DNA from: Brachycybe producta
Taxonomy: Eukaryota > Arthropoda > Diplopoda > Playtdesmida > Andrognathidae
Length of the DNA: 64,000 bases
NCBI GenBank assembly: GCA_036925085.1
Contig: JAUPFP010000016.1
Coordinates: 4,344,903 to 4,408,902, forward strand
Direction: 5' to 3'
Shown here: positions 55,250 to 64,000 of the stretch, one piece after another
Numbering within the stretch: position 1 is the first letter of the stretch
Layout: every line of letters starts with the position of its first letter
Translations under genes and position numbers: made by a program
Notes under the pieces: generated by a model
What the model was told of the DNA's origin: nothing
The model's database searches: none
Seen by the model: only the letters and a program-made list of their open reading frames with translations

Positions 55250-56560
55250 TTTAGTTAAGGTGTTTAAAGTTTGGGTCATTTTCAAATTGACAAAAGTTTC
55301 TTTTAAAAGCTGACATTAAAATACCCTTAAATGATTTAGCTACTCTTCTAGTTTGCAAAACGCATTCAAGAATTTCAAGTCTCTGTTCATTTTACCACTT
55401 GAAAGATAGAATAATCAGGGTTCGATAGGCGTTTTACACTTTAAAACTACTTTAACTTAAAATAAACAATGTTGTTTGATTTTGAAAAAAAAAACTCTCT
55501 TAAGAATTGTTAAAGATTTTTAAATTTGCATCTTGTTAAGAAAACTAAGGGTCAAAAACCACTGTGTTATGAATGAATGACCTAAAACACCACAACACAA
55601 CAAATAACATACAAATTATTCATAACACCTAATTTGCATAAGATGTCTCCGGTTTTTTTTTTCCTGCTTTATGCCCTTGAAACTTCAAAAGATGACATTT
55701 TCAAAGGCACAAGGGCAAAGACCGTCCAAAAGTTGAATAAACCAAACGAGAAAAAATTCTTTCTTTCGAAAATATTTTCTGATAAAAAATATAGAATAAC
55801 ATTATGTTGATTATTTATTATTAATTTCGTGAATTGACATTAGAATATAAATTTTACATATAGAGAAAGACTTGTATAGTGTGACCTATTATTAATGTTA
55901 GTAAAAACCGGTTCTAGTTTATAATTATTATTTATAATTTTTAATGATATTTTATTTTTTCGTGAAAACATTTAAAAGTTTTGTTCTGCCATTTTTTTTT
56001 AAATGAAAATCTCTTTGAAAGTTGTTGTAAATTTATTGTTTTATGTTGTGGCAATGTTGTTTAATGCTTACAATTAGTCATTTTATTGTTTTGTGTTTAA
56101 GAATTATTCACTTTTTTGAGTTATGATGAACGTTTTTCGTGCAATGACTAATTTGTTTTATAACTTTCCTCTAAAACCTAGTATAGAAACAAAGTGTCCT
56201 AGAAGTCTAGAACCATAGAATAAAGCCAGATACTACATATACATAGAGGTAACTCAACTGACAGCTTTGCCAAGGGAGTATGTTGTTCTTTAGTGCTGAA
56301 TGTATTTAATAGATGGCACCACTGTTACATGGAGTTAAATTTCTTCCTTCAGTGACACCCACAATGCAATGCCTACACCTAACATGGCCTTGTATTGTAA
56401 ATTCAAGGTTCTTTCTTTTATAAAGAAAAAAAAAAAACAGGCCCATAACAAAGTTACACAAAGCCCTGGTTCAAAGACTCCCCAGTAACTCAGGTTCACG
56501 CTCCGACTTTAAACACAGACATATAACACTTGCAAACAATTAAAAATTAAGTTGTTTGTG
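55250..56560. other. Intergenic or intronic DNA, nothing clearly genic
   Basis: A diverged family A right half lies at about 55320-55450 (TTTAGCTACTCTTCTAGTTT, AGATAGAATAATCAGGGTTC). The stretch 56150-56530 is less AT-rich and free of the known families, but has no convincing coding exon. Confidence 0.4.
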
Positions 56561-56569
56561 GTGTCATTG

Positions 56570-56733
56570 CAGTAGAATCTTGAATTTCCGGACTAAATGG
56601 GATTGGACCTGGTCCTGATAATCGCGGGAAGTTGAAAATCCAAAAACACTGTTATTAACTAAAAAAAACATTTATATTATGATAAAAGCCGGGTCCGGAT
56701 TACCAAGATCAGGATAATATCGAGATTCTACTG
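56570..56733. mobile_element. 164-bp pogo/Tigger-like MITE
   Basis: The inverted ends CAGTAGAATCTTGAATTTCC and, reversed, CAGTAGAATCTCGATATTAT are each followed further in by a CCGGACT/CCGGAC word (TTTCCGGACTAAATGGG; TAATCCGGACCCGG). CAGTAGAAnCTC ends are typical of the pogo/Tigger group of Tc1/mariner. TA flanks the right end. The left flank is TG, so one side of the expected TA duplication is lost. Confidence 0.75.
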
Positions 56734-57084
56734 TATTTTCAATTTGAAATGTCTTAACTTTTAATAATTATTAGAAAAATGTGATAAAATTTATTACAAA
56801 ATGGTTTAGAAAATTCATCTTTAAATTTTACATTTCAAATTGCAATACATTTTATAATAATTTGTAAATTATAAAATGTTTAAAAAAACTTTATAATTTA
56901 TTTTTGTAATTTTTATACATTTCTATACATATTGGGTCCGTTGAAAAAAAGGCACTTGTTCGGAAGACCAGTAAAACCAACTATGGTTATTGCCTTCATT
57001 GAAAAAAATACGGAGATAAGAAGAATTAAAGAGAACCTTGAAGCCGTTTTTTGGTTAACATGGAGTTAAGCTATCTGTATGTAA

Positions 57085-57229
57085 ATATGTCGCATCCATT
57101 TAGTGTAATTGTCCATTACACGATATGTTTGTCCATTTCGCGTTTTGCATCAGGCCAATTTATGTTCATTTCACGAAATGGTTATTCATTTCGTGTAATG
57201 GACCTTTACATCAAATGGATGCAACATAT
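57085..57229. mobile_element. Palindromic element with ATATGTCGCATCCATTT ends
   Basis: ATATGTCGCATCCATTTAGT at the left is inverted at the right (ATATGTTGCATCCATTTGAT). Inner arms repeat TCCATTACACGA and its inverse TCGTGTAATGGA. It is 145 bp, foldback and non-coding. Confidence 0.75.
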
Positions 57230-59940
57230 ATTACCTTGGTACATTGTGGACAGTCAGGTTGAACACAAATTATGAAAACATTCACCAAAATGTTGAAAAT
57301 ACCTTGTATTCACAGAATGTATTAAATGTGCCACCTGTGCCATCCATTTTGAATTACTTTACCATACAATCTGTAGTTTATAAACAAATGCTACACCTAG
57401 GATTTCAATCTTGGAGGCTAAAAAAAAATCAAAAGATGCTAAAGATAGAATTGTAACAGTAGGAAAACATTTGAAATATGCAAAAAGGTTGTTAACAAAC
57501 TTCCACATACATTATTTGGAAATGCAACAATTTAGAGCTTTTGTTGCACCACCTTTTTTTTTGAAATTTTGGTCCCAAATTTTGCCCCTCCCCTCCAGTG
57601 GCTAAGTCACTATATATAATATAATGCAATTTTTTTTGCTATTATGAGTAAATTTCTAATTACTAGTAGTAATTCATAATTTTTTGACATCTTACACATA
57701 GTTAAAATTTCTTATGAAGTGCATTGTTTAGTCTTTTTTTGTGGGGAGAAAATGTTACATAATTAAATATCTTAATAATAGATATACATGTTTATAATGA
57801 TATGTATCACACCATATATTTATATAATAAATATCACACCATATTATTTTTGTGACCATGACCTAAGCACGTGGTCATCTTTATTTAGAATATTGGCGCC
57901 AAATAAAAGTTTTGCTTGTAAGTGCTGCCACCTAGTGGTAGGTTTTTTTAACGGCATACTTTTTTTTGTTTATGTAAATAAACTCATTCAGGCAAATTAT
58001 GTCAATGAAAGTAAAACTGTAATAAAAGTTTTAATATTTAAAACATATAAAAAAAACTTTTGGTTGTTTTCACGTTGGGGTTTTTAAAAATTAATTTCTT
58101 AATCATAGGTGTGGATGTGTTTTTTTTAAATATTAACTTGAGGCATAACAATTTTTTTTTATAATTATCTTTGCATTAAACCGGATTTGAAGTCTTCATT
58201 TAAGATATTTTTTTGTTCAAATCCTGTCTAAATTTTTTTCTTATGTGTGTTCTCAAAATCTCTCCCCCTCTCCCTCTCTCTCTCTCTTATGCCGCAATTT
58301 TTTTTTGTATCTGTGGGATGTGGAGATGGAGATGGGACGGTTATCCTGTTATCACGTTATTTAAAGTGTCCAGGATGACAATAATGAGCAAACCTGGTTT
58401 TTTTTTTCGAGCACACTGAACCTTTCGACAGATCGTCTTCTTAGAAATTTGTGACTAATAAAATTGAATTTAAAAAAATGGTGTTTTGAAGAAAGTGATT
58501 TATAAAAGCAACATTAAAAAACAGAAATTGAAAGGGTTATTATAGAAGCTGTGGGGTAGCGAAGGCTTTTTTGGCTTTATGTGTGAAGTGAAAAATGAAA
58601 ATAGAGATAGGAAAGAAGTATATTTTTATCAGAAAAAGTATATTTTTTAAAAATAAATTAACATGAAAGTTCAATTAAGTGATTCATTTACTCTTCTAGT
58701 TTTTTTATATCTTCCCGTTTCTTCTTAATATTACGTTTGAAATGCAAATTAATTAAAAGTCCAATATTCCACCTTTATTTGCAAATTTTGCAATAAAACT
58801 ATTTTAAAAAATAATTTTTAATGCAGTTATTTGGGTTGAATATTTTTTTAGCTTTTCTTGTTTACAGTAAAAATGAATTTGAACACAATTTGAAATTAAC
58901 ATATTGATAGAAAGACATTTTTTTCAAATAACATCAATATAAAAATACTCAAGTAATTGAGTTGCTCTTCTTGTTTCTAAAATACTTCCAATACGCGTTA
59001 CGTTTTGGAATGCAAAATAATGAGTTTTATTGTACAATTTTACATGATCTTCATTTTCATACTTTTGCAATGGCTTATCATTTGCACATTCTTCAATGGA
59101 ATATTCATTTGCATATTTTGCAACGATTACTTATAAATTTTTTTTTTTAAAAATTGTTGAATAAAAATACTTTTAAATTCTAGGCAGTTATTTCGGATGA
59201 AATCTTAAACAAAAAGCCTTCTTTAAAAATAAATTGAACAAAAATTGAATTTACCATAAAATGTTTATTTATTTTTCAAAAACATCATAAAAGGTCCTCT
59301 TAATGATTCATTTACTCTTCTAGTTTTTATAACTTTCAAAATCTTCGTAATTATACTAATTATATTTCTGAAATGTAAAATAATTTGAGTGTCCATTCTT
59401 CAAGCTTCAGTTGCATATTTTGCAATTGAGCAAGGCATATAGGCCTACATTATATACTAATGCTGCCATTCAATTTTGAATGGGGAATTGTTATATAGTG
59501 TTTGATACAAGTTTATTTTGACAATGCAATTTCTATGCTGCTTTTAGACTAAATGGTATCTCTGCCACAGGCCCTCTGAGCTGCTTTCAGAGTAAATTAT
59601 TCAAATTCAAAAACCGTTTTAAAGTTGTTGAACAAAAATAACTTAATGGTTTTTAGGATATTATTTGGGGGTGCGCAATCTTTTTTTTAGCCTTCCTCTG
59701 AATTGAACAAAATTAGAATTTTGTATTGTCATATTATTTTGTTACAACCCCCTTTTGTTTGTATTTTAACTTAAGTGAGAAATTGTAGGACCAAAAATAA
59801 AAACACACACCTTATTGGCCTTCATTTTAGTTTAAAAAGGCGGATATTTCATTTATAAAAATGTAATAACAACAAAAATTAATTTTTTTAGCAATGTTAA
59901 CTTATGTATGAAGGTGAGCGAAAAATGAAGATTTCATATT
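57230..59940. other. AT-rich DNA without a recognised gene
   Basis: A (CT)n run is at 58262-58287. Diverged family A pieces are seen at about 58640-58720 and 58920-58990. At 59518-59600 there is a segment homologous to 37885-37965 in inverted orientation. Confidence 0.4.
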
Positions 59941-59945
59941 GTAAT

Positions 59946-60100
59946 GCCTTGTTTCCATTGGGGTGAAAATTTGAACTTTCTTGAAAATTTCAACTGGTGA
60001 AAAATGGGACGCATGTGCCCCCCCCCCCCCCCCGCCTATGATAGTTCACTTGTTGAAATTTTCAAAAAGTTAAAATTTTCATCCTAATGGAAACGAGGCC
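59946..60100. mobile_element. Palindromic element (family L) copy 2 with a poly-C run
   Basis: GCCTTGTTTCCATTGGGGTG and, inverted, GGCCTCGTTTCCATTAGGAT with the GAAAATTTGAA arm match the copy at 42009. A run of about 15 C (60019-60033) has grown in the centre. TA precedes the left end and follows the right end. Confidence 0.75.
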
Positions 60101-60494
60101 TACAGTGTAGTGTTATAAAAATTCACTGCTAGTTATATTTTTTTGTATTTAGATATTTAGGCGAAAAAGTTGCTTCTAGAAGCATATGTAAAAAAAATTT
60201 CAAAATTTCGTAGAAACTAGAAGAGTCAGAGCATAGATTCAAATCATTTTTGTTATGATATCTTTAAAATTAAACATTTGAAATTTTTACTTGACTTTTT
60301 AAAATGAAAAGGAAAGCGACATTTTAAAATTGCTGTAAAAAGTTTATTTTTTAAAACAATTTATTTAATATAACTTTTCATTTTTTATATTGCTTTTATA
60401 TAAACACCATTTTGAAAAAATGTACATTACTGTTTTTAATTTTAGCATTATAACCAACTTAATAATAATGCTAAAAGAAGGGAAAATAATAAAA

Positions 60495-60795
60495 ACTTGA
60501 AAGTGTTTTAGAAACTAGAAGGTTTAGCTCAATCACTTAATAGTATTTTCATGCTTATATGTTTTAAAATAAGCATTTGATGTCAATTTAAAAATGATCT
60601 TAACTTTAAGCAGACAATAATTATTAATTTTTGGTTTTAAAAAGTTTTGTTTTGAAATAAATCAAAAAAGAAAATACTATTATTCACAATTCCGGTTACC
60701 TTTTCAGTTTCTGACAAACTTTCAATTTTTTTTTAAATATTGCTTCTGAACTGCACAAGAACCAGATTTTGAAAAATCAGCTGTTTGTTCATAAA
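60495..60795. mobile_element. Family A foldback copy
   Basis: GAAAGTGTTTTAGAAACTAG, GTTTAGCTCAATCACTTAAT, AAATGATCTTAACTTTAAGC, TCAGTTTCTGACAAACTTTC and AATCAGCTGTTTGTTCATAA give the complete family order. One of the better-preserved copies. Confidence 0.7.
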
Positions 60796-63700
60796 ACATC
60801 ATGTTAAAGGTTTTCAGCTTTTGAAAATGTAATAAATAATAAGGCTGCTTATGATAATTGAGACCACCACCTACACGTTTTGTACACCAGAAACATTTTT
60901 TAAACATTTATTTGTAAAAGTTGTAAATTGTTCAAATTTGGATTGATGACATCACCTTGTTCAAAATTGAGTGGGTTTAAAATGTGAGATGACGTCATTT
61001 TTTTTGCCAGAAGATTTCTTTTCTTATTTAAGAAAAAAAAAACTCATCCCTTATTTCAAGGTTTCTTTTCCCAGGTTCCTTTTCTTATACATATTATTAT
61101 TATTATTATTATTGTTGTTGTTGTTATTCACAGTTTGAAAATGATTCCCTTCTGAGATTTTGGAGTTTGAAGTTGAACAGGTAGCCTGTTTGTATATAAC
61201 TCGGTTATTTACCTGTGGCAATTTGCCTTTTTTTTTCTTCTTTACTTTTGCTTCAGTTGGGACATCCCAAATATACAATAACCAATTATAGAAGTCCATT
61301 TGTGTTCTTCTCAGCATGCCAACTAATATGTTGCCCATAGTGCCTTATTATATGCAAGTCACTTTAAAAAAGATAACCAAAAACTTGTCTGGAAACAAAT
61401 AACATTTATAATTTATTTATTTTTTACTATGTTTCTTGATGATGATGGTGGACCTGGTGGTATTTTTTTTATGAGTTCACTTTTGTTGTATATTGCTTAT
61501 AATGAAATATTTGAAACTGAAAGTTAGGGTGGATTTTATTTTTATGTGTGTGTGTGTTTTTAAGAAGGTGGAGAAAATGGAGTTAAAATGACGTCTTTTT
61601 TCTTGAATTTGTGTTGGTGTTTATTTGGGGAGTAACAAACTTTTTTTTGGGGATTTTATAACAAAGGTTTTTTTACTTTCTTTTTGAGTAATTTTTAGGA
61701 CAAATTCTGTTGTGGATAAATTTTGTTCCAACCCTTTTTTATTATCACTTTGGACAAAAAAAAATGTTAGCACCTCAAAATGTCAATGGTACCTTTAGTA
61801 GTTCGGTGGATGAGTGTGTGGACATTGTGGATGTTGGTGGAAGGAATCAGTTGATATTGTGGTTCTATTGTTAACATGTTGGCATTGATAAGGCGATTGG
61901 TAAGTACTATATATTCAATGGTTTCTTTGTTTATTCAAAATTTTTTTGTTGTGATGAAATTGGGAATTTTTGAGCATTGAATGTCTGCTTGCTTTTCATT
62001 GGCCTTTGTACTACTACGTAGAAAATTAAAAACAACATTTGATATCATGTCTTTAAAAATATTTTTGTTAAATAATAAAAGTTTGGAAATGGGACGTAAA
62101 AACGAAATCCTAGACTAAATATTCATAAATGTGTGTAGATGGTTTATGTGGTACACTAAGGTTTTATTCGAAATTTATGGTTTTATTCTTGAGACATAAT
62201 TTACATGTTTATGGTTTATCAACTATTTAAAATTTTACCTTGTGTGTAGCCTATTTAGAAGATTAATTTTGACTTTATAAAATAATTGATTTTTTTTAAA
62301 CTCAATATTGGAACATTTTGAAAGTTTTCATAAAAATTTCAATTGATTGAAAAAAATAAACTCAATAAAACTTGTGCAATTTTTTTATAACTAATTAATA
62401 TTTTTTGTACATAATTTAAAGTATGTAAATTATCAAATATTGTCAAATTTAAATATAAAAAAATCAGAATTTTTAACAAAATTTTACTAACAATTGTAAG
62501 TTTGAATCTTAAACCTAGTAAACACCTGATAATTTAAATGCATTTAAACAATAAACGTGTTCTACAGAATATTGATTTAGTATTTCAATTTAAAATATTA
62601 ATAATCAAGTCAATTTTTCTTTTCAATTTTTCTTCGTATAATTCACCTAAACACATTTAATTTGAATTCATTTTACTCATGTGTGTACAAGGTATTATTA
62701 TAGAAGTTAAGTTTTCATTAAAATAGCAAGTATTTTTTTAAAATAAAGGAGACTTGTTATAAACATTTTAATTGAATGAAGAAAAAAATAAATTAATAAA
62801 ACTTGTGTAAATTTTAAAACTAATAAACGTTTATTTTGCACATAATTTTAAGTATGTAAATTATGAAATATTGCTAAATTTAAATATAAAAAAAAAGTTT
62901 TCAACGAAGTTTGAACTTCAGTAGTAAACGTTTTCATAAATGTCAATTATTAAAAAACTTTTAAAGAAGGCCTGCATTTAAATTTATAATACACGTTTGA
63001 AAATATACATTAAAAGAAAAACTGCTTAAAAATTTATTTAAATAAAAATGGCAATTTTAAAAATAATTAAAGTTTTATTTGAAAATATTTAAACTTTATT
63101 CCATAATTTAATGTTTCGTACAATTACCAAAAGAAAAAAAAAACATAATTTCAAAATTTTTATTACTTCTGATGAAATGTGTGGGTTATTCAGGGCCTTA
63201 TTATTTTAATAGACAGTTTATTATAAAGACCCATATTTTGGGGTTTTACCCCTTTTTTAAATTACCTCCTTTCTTTTTTTCTCTCTCAAAAATCACCTCC
63301 TCCAGCTTTCTTTTATAAAGAAGGATCCTTTGTTGCTGAGAAACACACGCACCTGTAAAAAAAAAAAAGGTAATTGCCAGGTATCCAACCCTGGTCTTCA
63401 TGTAATTGACCTTGGCATACAAAACAAATTCTTACTGAGTTGAGGTGTTGGTTTTTTTTATATAGGTGGTGGTGGTGGGGGGAGGGAGGGTTAAAAACGT
63501 CATGGTCACTGGCCGTGACCATCATCATCATCAGCAATTCAACATTATGACTACGTATTATTTTAATCTAAATGAAATAATCATTTTGATATTTTACCAC
63601 CTCCTCCACTCAACTGAGTTCCTTTGTGAATCATTTTAATTTTTTTTTTATAAAAAAAAACTTCATATGAATGAAAAAAATATTCATCATTTACTGCTTT

Positions 63701-64000
63701 AGTTATCTCATTGCTTATTTTAATTAAATGCCTACAGCAGTAGATAGTTTAAAATGCAAATCCTTTTATTATAGTCTATGATGATAAGAGACCTGTTTAT
63801 ATAAAGCAAAGGGACTGGTGGATAGACTGGGCTGAGCCAAATTTGGTAATTTTATGAAACAAGCCAAATAGGGTTTGTGGGCTTCATGAGTCGTGACCCT
63901 GATGGGGTTATCAGCCTCATTGGTCTGGTTGATTTTTGCAAAAAAGCCAGTGTATGGGTTTTGTGGACATCATGGGCTTTCTTTGGGGGCATTTTACAAA
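60796..64000. other. AT-rich right end of the window
   Basis: A TGACGTCA lies at 60990-60997. (ATT)n then (GTT)n runs at 61088-61127 produce a poly-Asn frame on the minus strand, which I do not accept as coding. A truncated family I copy is at about 62512-62695. A strong-looking donor (GATTG/GTAAGTAC) at 61899-61900 follows a short ATG frame (61876-61899), but support for an exon is weak. No gene is called. Confidence 0.4.

Noticed and set aside
61051-61338. 95-codon minus-strand frame with poly-Asn
   Set aside because: The poly-Asn run comes from the (ATT/GTT)n microsatellite, and there are no splice signals or recognised domain.

Overview
This window is animal nuclear DNA, not bacterial: genes are split by GT-AG introns (one apparent GC-AG), the intergenic DNA is strongly AT-rich, and short palindromic transposon relics are everywhere. 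The proteins are conserved enough to suggest an invertebrate animal. A tunicate or another invertebrate deuterostome fits, but that is a low-confidence guess from gene content and style only.

Five genes can be read confidently and a sixth starts near the right side. (1) A single-coding-exon GT31 beta-1,3-galactosyltransferase-like enzyme, + strand, 6254-7306. (2) A nine-exon secreted trypsin-type serine protease, + strand, 15701-19227, with an unusual sequon-rich repeat domain ahead of the activation site. (3) Mitochondrial FAD-dependent glycerol-3-phosphate dehydrogenase (GPD2), + strand, 12 coding exons, 23205-28752, 723 aa with two EF-hands. (4) Sec61 beta, - strand, 4 exons, 31276-31941, 96 aa. 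(5) Importin subunit beta-1 (KPNB1), + strand, 17 exons, 33000-42500, 876 aa. Sec61 beta and importin beta are head to head across about 1.06 kb. GPD2 and Sec61 beta converge. (6) An unrecognised first coding exon at 49562-49813 ends in a good splice donor. If it is real, its other exons lie beyond what I can recognise, probably past the window.

Most of the remaining DNA is repeats. Positions 1-904 are a 24-bp tandem array. A large family of foldback elements (here 'family A'), ending in words such as AGTTTCTAAAACACTTTC, recurs across the window and fills introns of GPD2 and importin beta. A second related family ('family B', ends near GGTGGCTGAATAGATATTT) occurs at 4.7, 5.4, 24, 29.6, 30.7 and 34.4 kb. 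At three loci a tRNA-like SINE head, a family A end and a family B segment occur in the same order, as if they were one composite unit. Several smaller foldback families are flanked by TTAA on both sides, the target duplication of piggyBac-type transposons. Others look hAT-like, Tc1/mariner-like and pogo/Tigger-like. I saw no transposase gene, so every element here appears non-autonomous.

The genes are ordinary cell functions: glycan synthesis, extracellular proteolysis, the glycerol-phosphate shuttle, ER translocation and nuclear import. They show no operon-like link. The points that deserve a second look are the composite SINE/foldback element, the repeated insertion of different TTAA elements at the same TTAA of family A, the sequon-repeat protease, a perfect 58-bp palindrome, and splice-site oddities in GPD2 and importin beta.
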